Assembly: GCA_934646815.1 (NCBI GenBank) | Contig: CAKUEW010000001.1 | Span: 248,001 to 312,000 of the forward strand | Source of the DNA: an uncultured Collinsella sp. | GTDB lineage: Bacteria > Actinomycetota > Coriobacteriia > Coriobacteriales > Coriobacteriaceae | Reading direction: 5' to 3' | DNA: 64,000 nt | Shown: positions 1-7,643 of the stretch, piece after piece | How the letters are laid out: every line of letters begins with the position of its first letter | Numbering within the stretch: position 1 is the stretch's first letter | The notes under the pieces: generated by a model | The model's input: only the letters and a program-made list of their open reading frames with translations | Databases searched by the model: none | Told to the model about the DNA's origin: nothing | Program-made: the position numbers and the translations under genes

Positions 1-1182
1 CCTGTTATGGGCTTTATCGCCGTGGCGCTGGCCGGCACGGCGCGCGAGCTGGCCGGCCGCGTGCATCCGCGCTTTGGCGAGTTTTTCGTTGCGGCGGTGT
101 ATCTGGCCATTGGCCCGTGCCTTGCCATTCCGCGTACGAGCTCTACGGCTTTTGAGATGCTGGTGCCGCTGCTGCCCGAGGGTATCTCGCTCGGCACGGC
201 GCGCCTGGTGTTTGCCGTCGGCTTCTTTATCGTGGCGTTTGCGCTTACGCTGCGCCCGGGCGTCATTACCCGTGTGCTCGGGCGTATTACGGGCCCCGCG
301 CTCATTGCGCTGATTGTGTTGGTCGTCGGCGCTGCCGTGGTGTCGCCGTTGGGGCCGGCCGCGGCCCCGCAGGCTCCGTACGATAACGGTGCCGCGGTCC
401 AGGGCTTTTTGACCGGCTATCAGACCATGGATCTGCTCGCATCGCTCGCCTTCGGCATCATCATCGCCGAGACCATTCACGAGCTGGGCGTTACCGACGA
501 CAAGCGCGTTGCCTTCGAGATCTCGCGCTCGGGCGTCATTGCCGGCGCACTTATGGCCATCATTTACTGCGGCTTGGCCCTTGCCGGTGCGCAGCTCGGC
601 ACCGCAATGCCCGACGCCACCAATGGTGCTGCCATCCTCGCTCGCTCGGCTTCTATGCACTTTGGCCTTGCCGGTACGGTCGTGGTGTTCGCGATCTTCT
701 TTCTCGCCTGCATGAACGTGTGCATCGGCCTCATTAGCTGTTGTTCGCGCTATTTCTGCGAGACGTATGTGGTCGAAGGGGGAGCGGAGGCTTCCGAGGA
801 GGCCATGCGTCGCCCGTTTGCGATTCTCGCCTTTGTGTTCGCCGCGTTTTCGTGCGTGCTTTCCAACGTGGGCCTCGACGTGATTCTTATGTTCTCGGTG
901 CCCATGCTCAACGCCCTGTATCCCGTCGCCATCGTGCTGGTGCTTATGGGCCTGGTGCACGGTTTTTGCGACGCGCATCCGCAGGTGTGGGTCTGGGTCG
1001 GCGGCGTGGTTGCGGTTCAAAGTGTGATCACCTCGGTGCGCGATGCGTTCTTTGCGGGCGCATGGCTGCCGTTTGATGCGCTACCGCTGGCAGATATCGG
1101 TGCCACGTGGGCTCCGGTCGCCGTAGTCGCGTTTGCGATCGGCCTGGCCCATAGCCAGTTTGTCGCACATTCGAGGAGCTAG
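1..1182 (+). CDS. brnQ: Branched-chain amino acid carrier, BrnQ/LIVCS family (5' truncated by window)
   Basis: Integral membrane permease expected to import leucine, isoleucine and valine with Na+ or H+. The frame is already open at base 1, and about 391 residues are visible against roughly 430-440 for the family, so the N-terminus lies outside the window and the ATG at base 7 is probably internal. The visible part holds about ten hydrophobic segments and a short stretch resembling the family signature (GPCLAIPRTSSTAFE near residue 38). It ends at a TAG just before the tRNA promoter at 1194, so it is a separate transcription unit. The family assignment rests on overall resemblance; substrate is inferred from the family. 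Confidence 0.85.
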   Translation, partial: PVMGFIAVALAGTARELAGRVHPRFGEFFVAAVYLAIGPCLAIPRTSSTAFEMLVPLLPEGISLGTARLVFAVGFFIVAFALTLRPGVITRVLGRITGPALIALIVLVVGAAVVSPLGPAAAPQAPYDNGAAVQGFLTGYQTMDLLASLAFGIIIAETIHELGVTDDKRVAFEISRSGVIAGALMAIIYCGLALAGAQLGTAMPDATNGAAILARSASMHFGLAGTVVVFAIFFLACMNVCIGLISCCSRYFCETYVVEGGAEASEEAMRRPFAILAFVFAAFSCVLSNVGLDVILMFSVPMLNALYPVAIVLVLMGLVHGFCDAHPQVWVWVGGVVAVQSVITSVRDAFFAGAWLPFDALPLADIGATWAPVAVVAFAIGLAHSQFVAHSRS

Positions 1183-1193
1183 GACATCTGCGC

Positions 1194-1222
1194 TTGCACA
1201 GGCGGGGAGTCTCCCCTATAAT
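1194..1222 (+). promoter_or_regulatory. Sigma70-type promoter of the tRNA pair
   Basis: A -35 TTGCAC at 1194-1199 and a perfect -10 TATAAT at 1217-1222 are separated by 17 bases. The spacer contains a small GGGGAG/CTCCCC inverted repeat. It lies about 50 bases before tRNA-Pro and is the strongest promoter match seen in the window. Confidence 0.8.
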
Positions 1223-1273
1223 TTCCTTCGCTTTGGGACACGCAAGGTTTAGACCTTAGCTGCTCAACACCTT

Positions 1274-1350
1274 CGGGACGTGGCGCAGTTTGGTAGCGCG
1301 CCTGCTTTGGGAGCAGGATGTCGCAGGTTCAAATCCTGTCGTCCCGACCA
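1274..1350 (+). tRNA. tRNA-Pro (anticodon TGG)
   Basis: A 77-base cloverleaf with a 7-bp acceptor stem CGGGACG/CGTCCCG, anticodon stem CCTGC/GCAGG with loop TTTGGGA (anticodon TGG), a T-arm with GGTTCAAATCC, and an encoded CCA. It is cotranscribed with the following tRNA-Gly, 6 bases downstream. Confidence 0.97.
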
Positions 1351-1356
1351 TATCTT

Positions 1357-1430
1357 GCGGGCGTAGTTCAATGGTAGAACCCCAGCCTTCCAAGCTGATG
1401 ACGCGGGTTCGATTCCCGTCGCCCGCTCCA
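1357..1430 (+). tRNA. tRNA-Gly (anticodon TCC)
   Basis: A 74-base cloverleaf with acceptor GCGGGCG/CGCCCGC, anticodon loop CTTCCAA (anticodon TCC), T-loop GGTTCGATTCC, and encoded CCA. The outermost anticodon-stem pair appears to be a C-A mismatch. Confidence 0.96.
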
Positions 1431-1503
1431 GTAAAACCGCAGGTCAGAAGCTCAACAGCGTCTGGCCTGTTTTCATGTGTAGCAACTCAACCACATCCCC
1501 TCC

Positions 1504-1573
1504 TAAGTTGCGGTGAAATACGGACTGTTTTTTGCATATTTGCAGCCTATCAGTCCGTATTTCACCGCAACTT
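1504..1573. repeat. R1 palindromic intergenic repeat, copy 1 (type A)
   Basis: Arm 1504-1527 (core TTGCGGTGAAATACGGACTG) and its inverted partner 1551-1573 enclose a 23-base loop. The right arm runs into TTTTTGT, so when transcribed it could also end the tRNA transcript. The rest of 1431-1757 holds no gene; an 11-bp inverted pair GCAGGTCAGAA (near 1439) / TTCTGACCTGC (near 1650) brackets this repeat. Confidence 0.9.
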
Positions 1574-1757
1574 TTTGTAAAGGCTGGTTTTGATACCGCT
1601 GAGAGGCCTATGGCTACCGTCTGCCGAGAGTAAAAATATCTTTTGAAGTTCTGACCTGCAGCGTCAAGCTTTTGGTCAGTTTTTGGCAAGGTGTTCCGAA
1701 AGGCATATGCGATAGCGTAAAGTCATTCGCTCGTTCTTGACGGTTGTGGGGCTGGCC

Positions 1758-2756
1758 ATGCTCGATAAAGGCAAACATTTTCCGCAGTCATACGCAAGGA
1801 TGCTGTTCTCGGCTCTTGGAATTCATCAAGATGGACAGCTGCTTATAACAGTTGACCCTTGGGATGAGCGTCGCGCGCGTGAACTTATGCAGGAAGAGCT
1901 TCTGTTTCGTCTCTATAACCATGTGTACGTGGATCCGGTTTATTGGAATAACCTTGGCGTTGAGGACCGCGTCTTTCAGTTGGCGTCTGCTATTGCAACC
2001 GTTGAGCCCGACGCGGTATTTTGTGGAGCTACTGCGGCTCTGCTCTATGGCATTGGTTCGGCACATACGCTACTCGATAAGGTTCAAGTGCTATTGCCGC
2101 GCTCTACCAGGCGTGATACCTATGATTTTGTTGAGTATCGTCGCTGGCGGGCGGGCGAGGTTTGGCAACTTGGCCCGTTTGCGCTAACGGATCCGTACCG
2201 GACGGTGGTCGATATCGCCCGAACCGCTGCATTTCGTTATGCGCTTGGCTATGTCGATGGGCTTGCTCGCGAATATGATGTTGAGCGCGAGGAGTTAAGG
2301 GCGTATGCGCGGGCCAACTGCCGCGGGCTGCATGGCATCGCGCGTGCATTTGACGTGTTCGAGTACATGGATGGCAGGTCGGACAACGGTGGAGAGTCCG
2401 AGGCGAGAGCGGCGATGATCCTTGCGGGAGTTGCCACGCCCGAGCTTCAGGTTGAAATAACGCGCCCGGGAAATGCGGGCTATTATCTGGCCGACTACGG
2501 CTGGCAGATGCCCGACGGCTCCTGGATGCTGGCCGAGCTCCATGGCTTAGGCAAGTTTGAGGATGATGCTCAAAATAATCCGGAGCATGCAGCGGCAAAA
2601 ACTTATCGGGCCGCCCTGATGCGCGATGCAAACTTACGCGCTATGGGTCACAATGTCATCCACTTCAAACTCTCAGATACTTACGATGTCGAAGCATTCG
2701 GTGCCATGATGCGAGGCTACGGCATTCCAACCACAAAACCCTACGCCAGCTCCTGA
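1758..2756 (+). CDS. AbiEi-like antitoxin-domain protein with C-terminal DUF559/Vsr-like nuclease domain
   Basis: About 332 residues. The N-terminal two thirds resemble the stand-alone AbiEi antitoxin-domain proteins common in actinobacteria (winged-helix then a TYDFVEYRRW-like core). The C-terminal 120 residues look like a DUF559 PD-(D/E)XK fold: SEARAAMILAG helix near 213, D246 in YYLADYGW, and E260-x-H262 in AELHG, followed by NVIHF near the end. No AbiEii toxin partner is adjacent. An alternative TTG start at 1737 would add seven residues; the ATG at 1758 was preferred, though neither has a strong Shine-Dalgarno. R1 repeats lie on both sides (1504-1573 and 2796-2866). Its base composition is somewhat lower in GC than the neighbouring operons. 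Whether it is a regulator, a nuclease or both is inference. Confidence 0.75.
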   Translation: MLDKGKHFPQSYARMLFSALGIHQDGQLLITVDPWDERRARELMQEELLFRLYNHVYVDPVYWNNLGVEDRVFQLASAIATVEPDAVFCGATAALLYGIGSAHTLLDKVQVLLPRSTRRDTYDFVEYRRWRAGEVWQLGPFALTDPYRTVVDIARTAAFRYALGYVDGLAREYDVEREELRAYARANCRGLHGIARAFDVFEYMDGRSDNGGESEARAAMILAGVATPELQVEITRPGNAGYYLADYGWQMPDGSWMLAELHGLGKFEDDAQNNPEHAAAKTYRAALMRDANLRAMGHNVIHFKLSDTYDVEAFGAMMRGYGIPTTKPYASS

Positions 2757-2795
2757 TCGGCCGCCCCTTCAGCGCTCCCACCCACCAAACCTCAA

Positions 2796-2866
2796 TAAGT
2801 TGCGGTGATATACGGACTAAATGGTGGTTTAGAGGCCTAAAACAGTCCGTATTTCACCGCAACTTA
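2796..2866. repeat. R1 palindromic repeat, copy 2 (type A)
   Basis: Arms 2796-2818 and 2844-2866 are complementary over 23 bp with one mismatch (GATATA against TATTTC). The loop is AT-rich. It sits between the 3' ends of the convergent AbiEi-like and PIN genes. Confidence 0.88.
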
Positions 2867-2911
2867 GGAGGGGATGGGGTTGAGGGGCGGGAGGGGTGGC
2901 GCTGCTTTCGA

Positions 2912-3385
2912 TTAGGTGCGGGGGCGGTGGCGGAGCTTGTCGATGGTGCTGTCGGTGTCGCGGCTGTGGGCGTCGCGGGGGTCGCGGGCTTCGGCGGCGG
3001 ATTGGCGTTGGCGGCGGTAGTCGATCATGCCTTGGATGACCGGCTTGCCAAAGCTCACGACGTCATCGTTGTAGATGGCGGTACGGGCGGCAAGCAGGCA
3101 GTCGGTAAAGTCCAGATGCGTTTTACCAAACAGCCTAATGGCGAAGGCGATGACGGTGGGCTCGTCCACCATCACGTCGTCGAGCAGCCTGGTCAGGGCG
3201 GCGGCAATCTGAGGGCGGGGAACTTTGTACACATCGCGTAGCGTGACGACGACGCGTGTGATGATCTCGGGATAGACGCGAGCGGTGCGCGTGGCAATCA
3301 CTTTGGCGGCGCGCGGCGACAGAACGTCGTCGTCATCGAGCAGATAGCGCAGAATAACGGTCTCGTCGATGATGGTGCTACTCAT
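2912..3385 (-). CDS. PIN-domain toxin of a type II toxin-antitoxin pair
   Basis: A 157-residue PIN-fold protein expected to be a Mg-dependent ribonuclease. Start chosen at 3385 (MSSTIIDETV), because this ATG overlaps the stop of the upstream antitoxin by 8 bases, which is typical translational coupling. The first acidic residue sits in IDETVILRYLL (compare the family LDTNVILRYL), and a second acidic cluster in DFTDCLLAA. The last 30 residues are a polar, arginine-rich tail not usual for the PIN core, possibly a 3' extension. The gene is the second of a two-gene minus-strand operon. Confidence 0.82.
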   Translation of the reverse strand: MSSTIIDETVILRYLLDDDDVLSPRAAKVIATRTARVYPEIITRVVVTLRDVYKVPRPQIAAALTRLLDDVMVDEPTVIAFAIRLFGKTHLDFTDCLLAARTAIYNDDVVSFGKPVIQGMIDYRRQRQSAAEARDPRDAHSRDTDSTIDKLRHRPRT

Positions 3386-3701
3386 GAATGTCAACTTCCT
3401 CGGGGCCAAGAACCGTCTCGGAGCTTTCGGCTGCTAGGTACTCAATCCAGGCATTGCGCTCCTCAGTGCGGCGGTTGGGGTCCCCATACTTTTTAAGCAC
3501 GCCATACGCGGCGGCGCCGTCCTTCGATCGCACCGCGACCGGCTGGAAGGGGAGTTTGCGCATCAAAATGCTCTGCGAAACAAATAAGCGTACGGCCTCG
3601 GCAAGCGACGTACCCATGGCGTCGTAGAGGCGCTCGGCGTGCTGTTTGTCCTCTTCGCGGATTCGCACTTGCAGGATGGCTCGTTTTTGAGTCGATGACA
3701 T
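3378..3701 (-). CDS. RelB/DinJ-type antitoxin
   Basis: 107 residues. The N-terminal half (KRAILQVRIREEDKQHAERL then MGTSLAEAVRLFV) matches the ribbon-helix-helix of RelB/DinJ antitoxins, which bind the operon operator and neutralise the partner. The C-terminal half should wrap the toxin. Start chosen at ATG 3701, with GGGAGG six bases upstream; a GTG at 3704 is an alternative. It overlaps the PIN gene by 8 bases. The RelB + PIN pairing is less common than RelB + RelE, but PIN partners with varied antitoxins are well known. Confidence 0.82.
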   Translation of the reverse strand: MSSTQKRAILQVRIREEDKQHAERLYDAMGTSLAEAVRLFVSQSILMRKLPFQPVAVRSKDGAAAYGVLKKYGDPNRRTEERNAWIEYLAAESSETVLGPEEVDIHE

Positions 3702-4129
3702 CACTGGCCTCCCTTACCTGGTGTGCAACATGGACGGATAAATGCGGCATGCGTCAATAATTGCCAATCTTATATCCATTACTTTATTTCACTCAAGTTA
3801 ATGAGTGCTAACAATATTACAAGCGTAGTACACCCTTCAAATAATGGCTCGAAAAAGCTTGCGATTATACGCACGTACGACACGCACTTTTATTCGCTAC
3901 AAAGAATAATCCTGAACTGCTAAAACACCTGCAATACACCCGTATTGCAGGGCTTGCGCATAAGTTTGCCCACGGCAACTGCGTATATTCAACCTGTATA
4001 CCGTTGGAGGAATTCTATCGATTGCTCGTTTCGCCGTGAACACTCGATGCGCCGACGCCAGGCCACGGGCGGCCTGGGGCAACGCCGGCAGGGTCTCTCC
4101 AGCAAGGGATTCAGGAGGGAGTGAACAAC
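3702..4129. other. Divergent intergenic region upstream of the formate hydrogenlyase operon
   Basis: 428 bases without a convincing gene between the minus-strand toxin-antitoxin pair and the plus-strand formate operon. Bases about 3740-3930 are clearly AT-rich against the surrounding DNA and probably carry promoters for both directions. A short ORF at 3723-3923 has no Shine-Dalgarno and no recognisable product. The palindrome at 3928-3951 is listed separately. Confidence 0.6.
3928..3951. promoter_or_regulatory. Perfect 10-bp inverted repeat, candidate operator of the formate operon
   Basis: CCTGCAATAC at 3928-3937 and GTATTGCAGG at 3942-3951 are separated by four bases. It lies about 180 bases before the first gene of the formate hydrogenlyase operon. 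It has no T-tract, so a dimeric transcription factor site is more likely than a terminator. No sigma54 promoter signature (GG-N10-GC) was recognised nearby. Confidence 0.5.
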
Positions 4130-4648
4130 ATGGGCAATAAACGAGTCGTGGCCGATTCTTCGCGCTGTATTGGGTGCCAAACCTGTATGGCGGCATGCAT
4201 CGAGGCGCACGACATCCCCGGCAACATCGCCGCACCGCGCTTGCGCGTGACGCGTACGTACGAGATCTCCGCGCCGGTGGCTTGCCATCACTGCGAGGAT
4301 GCCCCGTGCGCCAAGGCCTGTCCTACGGGCGCCTTGTTCTTTGATCCAAAGAACCATCGCATCGGCGTGAACGAGGACAACTGCATTGGCTGCAAGAGCT
4401 GCGTCATGGCATGCCCCTTTGGCGCCGTGAGCGTGGCGACCACGCAGGTCCCCGTCTTGATGGGCGATATCCGCGTGGGGTCGCAGACCAAGAGCTTTGT
4501 GCTCAAGTGCGACCTGTGCGTGGACCGTCCCGGCGGCCCGGCGTGTGCCGAGGCGTGCCCGACCAAGGGTCTCACCCTGGTGGACGAGGAACGCCTGGCG
4601 GAACTCACCGACGAGCGTGCCCGCGCCGCGATCGAACACGAGGCGTAA
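4130..4648 (+). CDS. HydN-like 4Fe-4S electron transfer protein of the formate dehydrogenase
   Basis: 172 residues with four cysteine clusters: CIGCQTCMAAC, CHHCEDAPCAKAC, CIGCKSCVMAC and CDLCVDRPGGPACAEAC. This is the 4x[4Fe-4S] pattern of HydN/HycB ferredoxins that carry electrons from formate dehydrogenase. Start chosen at ATG 4130 because AGGAGG lies at 4113-4118; the GTG at 4121 would be too close. It is the first gene of the operon, 76 bases before fdhF. In E. coli hydN also sits apart from the hyc genes, so this one may serve FdhF directly while the similar gene at 7026 serves the hydrogenase. Confidence 0.92.
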   Translation: MGNKRVVADSSRCIGCQTCMAACIEAHDIPGNIAAPRLRVTRTYEISAPVACHHCEDAPCAKACPTGALFFDPKNHRIGVNEDNCIGCKSCVMACPFGAVSVATTQVPVLMGDIRVGSQTKSFVLKCDLCVDRPGGPACAEACPTKGLTLVDEERLAELTDERARAAIEHEA

Positions 4649-4724
4649 GCGGCCAGCTCAACAAGCCCAACGATTGTCAAACAAACACCGAATAATCGGT
4701 AGCAGAGAAAGGAAGGAGGGTGTC

Positions 4725-6947
4725 ATGGAGAAGCATAAAGTGATCTGCCCGTACTGCGGCGCCGGTTGCCAGTTTAACCTCCTGGTTCAAAACGGCCAGG
4801 TCGTGGGTACCGAACCGCTCAACGGCGTCACCAATCAAAGCGAGCTGTGCCTTAAGGGCATGAGCGGCTACGACTTCATCAACGACACCAAGATCTTGAC
4901 TCCCCGCGTACTGCACCCGATGATCCGCCGCACCAAGGGCGCGGATCTTGAGCGCGTAAGCTGGGACGAGGCACTGGATTTCACCGCATCTAAGATGCAG
5001 GCCATAATTGACGAATATGGTCCTAACGCTGTCATGACCACCGGCTCTTCTCGAGGCGGCGGCAATGAGGCGAACTACGTCATGCAGAAGTTTACGCGCG
5101 CGTGCATCGGCACCAACAGCGTAGACAACTGCGCCCGTACTTGACACGGCCCTACTGTCCTCGGTCTGATGGACACGGTTGGTTCAGGTTGCATGTCATG
5201 CTCCATCCCCGGTATGGAGGATGCGGGCTGCATTTTCCTCTTCGGCTATAACCCTGCCGATTCGCACCCCATCGTCGCAAGGCGTATCGTGCGAGCCAAA
5301 GAAAAGGGTTGCAAGATCATCGTCGCCGACCCGCGCCATATCGAAACCGCGCGTATCGCCGATATCTACCTTCCGATCAACAACGGTTGCAATGTGGCGT
5401 TCCTCAACGCCTTTGCCAACTGCTTGGTCAATGATGGCCTCTACGACAAACAATTCGTCGCCGAGCATACGAACGGCTTTGACGAGTGGTGGGAGACCAT
5501 CAAGAACTACACTCCCGAATCCGTACAGGACATCACGGGTGTCGAGCCCGCGCTGATCCACCAAGCTGCCGAGATGTACGCCACGGCGAAGCCCTCTGCC
5601 ATCATTGGCTGGGGCATGGGCGTATGCCAGCAAAAGCAGAACCTGAAGACGGTGCACACCATCGCCTCCATCGCCTGCGTTGCCGGCCAGATCGGCAAAC
5701 CCAACTCTGGCCTCGCGCCCGTGCGTGGTCAGAACAACGTCCAGGGCTCCTGCGATATGGGCATGCTGCCCAACCTGTACCCCGGCTATCAAAAAGTCAC
5801 CGACCCGGCTGCCCGCGCCAAGTTTGCCAAGGCTTGGGGCGTGCCCGAGGAGAAGCTGCCGCTCGAGGAGGGCTACAAGCTCACCGACCTGGGTCACCTG
5901 GTCGACGAGGGCAAGGTGCACTGCTTCTACAACTACGGCGAGGACCCGGTGCAGACCGAGCCCGATTCGGCCGGTATGCGCAAGACGCTCTCCGAGCTGG
6001 ACCTGTTTATTTGCCAGGACATCTTTATGACGCAGACGACCATGCTCGCCGACGTCATCCTGCCCGCTACCTCTTGGGGCGAGCACGAGGGTGTCTTTAC
6101 CGCGTCTGACCGTAGCTTCCAGCACTTCGACGCCGCGGTGCCGCCCAAGGGCGAGTGCCGTCACGACTGGGAGATCTTCGCGGACCTGTCTACGCGCATG
6201 GGCTACCCCATGCACTACGACAACACTGAGCAGATCTGGAACGAGTGCATTAGCCTGTGCCCCAACTTTGTGGGCGCAACCTACGAGAAGATGGCGCCCG
6301 AGGGCGGCTACGCCCAGTGGCCGGTCAAGAGCACCGATGTGAACGACCACGGCACCCCCGACATGTTTGCGGGCGGCAAGTTCACCACCAAGGACGGCCG
6401 TGCCAACCTGATGGCGCACGATTGGGAGGCGCCCTCCGAGCTTCCCGACGATGAGTACCCGCTCATCCTGTGCACCGTCCGCGAGGTCGGCCACTACAGC
6501 TGCCGCTCCATGACCGGCAACTGCAAGACGCTGGCGCTGCTTGCCGACGAGCCCGGCTTTGTCCGCATGAATCCCGCGGACGCCCAGGCGCGCGGCATCA
6601 AGAACGGCGACATCGTCTCGATCCACAGCCGCCGCGGCCAGGTATACAGCCGCGCCGACGTGAGCGACCGTATCAACAAGGGCACGGTCTACATGACCTA
6701 CCAGTGGTGGATTGGCAAGTGCAACGAGCTGACCATGCACAAGGTCGACCCGGTTTCGCACACGCCCGAGGACAAGTTCTCCGCCTGCCAGGTCGACGCT
6801 ATCGCCGACCAGGTGTGGGCCGAGGGCGAGGTCGAGCGTCAGTACACCGAGCTCAAGCAGGCTCTGGTGGATGCCGCCGCTCCCCAGGACGTTGAGCCCG
6901 GCGCCGCCAAGTTCGACGACGAGACGCACGTGAACCAAATCGTGTAG
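4725..6947 (+). CDS. fdhF: Formate dehydrogenase H, selenoprotein with in-frame TGA (Sec140)
   Basis: Oxidises formate to CO2 at a bis-MGD molybdenum centre. The TGA at 5142-5144 is in frame and falls in ARTxHGP, where E. coli FdhF has selenocysteine, also at residue 140. The [4Fe-4S] ligands C8, C11, C15 and C42 sit at the same numbers as in the E. coli enzyme. The rest of the chain (5145-6947) continues in the same frame to a TAG, giving about 740 residues. The ATG at 4725 follows a GGAAGGAGG. A SECIS-like hairpin follows the TGA, and selA, selB and a tRNA-Sec lie 17-20 kb downstream. A gene caller that stops at TGA would split this into two ORFs; it is not a pseudogene. Confidence 0.97.
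5145..5182 (+). promoter_or_regulatory. Bacterial SECIS element in fdhF
   Basis: Right after the UGA, GTCC/GGAC and TC/GA stems close on the apical loop GGTCT. This loop begins 18 bases after the TGA, the same loop and same distance as in E. coli fdhF, where it is bound by the SelB C-terminal winged helices. Confidence 0.85.
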
Positions 6948-6970
6948 CCCCGTTCTCGTTGGCTTTTTGG

Positions 6971-7012
6971 GCCGGGCGTCCAAGCGCATCGGGCGCCCGG
7001 CCCGTTATTTTG
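6971..7012 (+). terminator. Hairpin between fdhF and the hydrogenase genes
   Basis: GCCGGGCG at 6971-6978 pairs with CGCCCGGC at 6994-7001, then GTTATTTT. It is a partial rho-independent terminator inside the operon and could lower hydrogenase transcription relative to fdhF. Confidence 0.6.
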
Positions 7013-7025
7013 AAAGGAAGTGGGG

Positions 7026-7643
7026 ATGAACCGCTTCATCGACATTAACCCGGAGAGGTGCATCGGCTGCGGAACATGCCAGTCCGCCTGTGCCGACGCC
7101 CACCGGATGCAGGGTCTTCAGGACACGCCGCGTCTGGCGCTCGTGAAGACCGGCGGCATCTCGGCCGCCCTTGCCTGCCACCATTGCGAGGGTGCCCCCT
7201 GCGCCGAGGTCTGCCCGGTGAACGCCATCGAGCACGACGGCGACCGCATCCACGTTAAGGAGCAGGAGTGCATCGGGTGCAGGCTGTGCGCCATCGCGTG
7301 CCCCTTCGGTGCCATCCACCCCGATGGCACGTCTATTGCCGGCGTCGCAGGCATGTGCGACCCGACGCCTTCGTATCCCAAATCCCTGAGCAGCCTGCTT
7401 ACGTGGGTGCCCGGTCAATACACCTGCGCGGTGAAGTGCGACCTGTGTGCCTTTGACCCCGACGGTCCGCATTGCGTGGCGGCTTGCCCCACCAAGGCGC
7501 TTACCGTCATGGGTGGCGCTGCCGATCGCGAGCTCGATGAGGCCAAGCGCCTGCGCTCCATCGAGAACGGCCCGGCTGTCGACGTCGCCGCTGTTGCCCA
7601 GGGCCTGTCCGAGAAAGCAGAAGGGAGCGTAAGCAATGGATAG
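7026..7643 (+). CDS. HycB/HyfA-like 4Fe-4S ferredoxin subunit of formate hydrogenlyase
   Basis: 205 residues with CIGCGTCQSAC, CHHCEGAPCAEVC, CIGCRLCAIAC and CDLCAFDPDGPHCVAAC: four [4Fe-4S] clusters. It should bridge FdhF to the hydrogenase module, like HycB or HyfA. The start is ATG 7026 with AAAGGAAG upstream; a GTG at 7020 lies inside that site. The stop overlaps the hyfB start by 8 bases, so translation is coupled. It resembles the ferredoxin at 4130 and probably arose by duplication. Confidence 0.92.
   Translation: MNRFIDINPERCIGCGTCQSACADAHRMQGLQDTPRLALVKTGGISAALACHHCEGAPCAEVCPVNAIEHDGDRIHVKEQECIGCRLCAIACPFGAIHPDGTSIAGVAGMCDPTPSYPKSLSSLLTWVPGQYTCAVKCDLCAFDPDGPHCVAACPTKALTVMGGAADRELDEAKRLRSIENGPAVDVAAVAQGLSEKAEGSVSNG

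Noticed and set aside
1290..1580. 96-residue ORF
   Set aside because: It runs through both tRNA genes and the R1 repeat.
2927..3241. Glycine/valine-rich ORF opposite the PIN gene
   Set aside because: Reverse shadow of the PIN toxin; the minus-strand gene has family motifs and an overlapping antitoxin.
3723..3923. 66-residue ORF before the formate operon
   Set aside because: AT-rich, no ribosome-binding site, no family resemblance.
4497..5144. fdhF as a broken gene ending at TGA 5142
   Set aside because: The TGA is at the selenocysteine position, with a SECIS hairpin and Sec machinery nearby.
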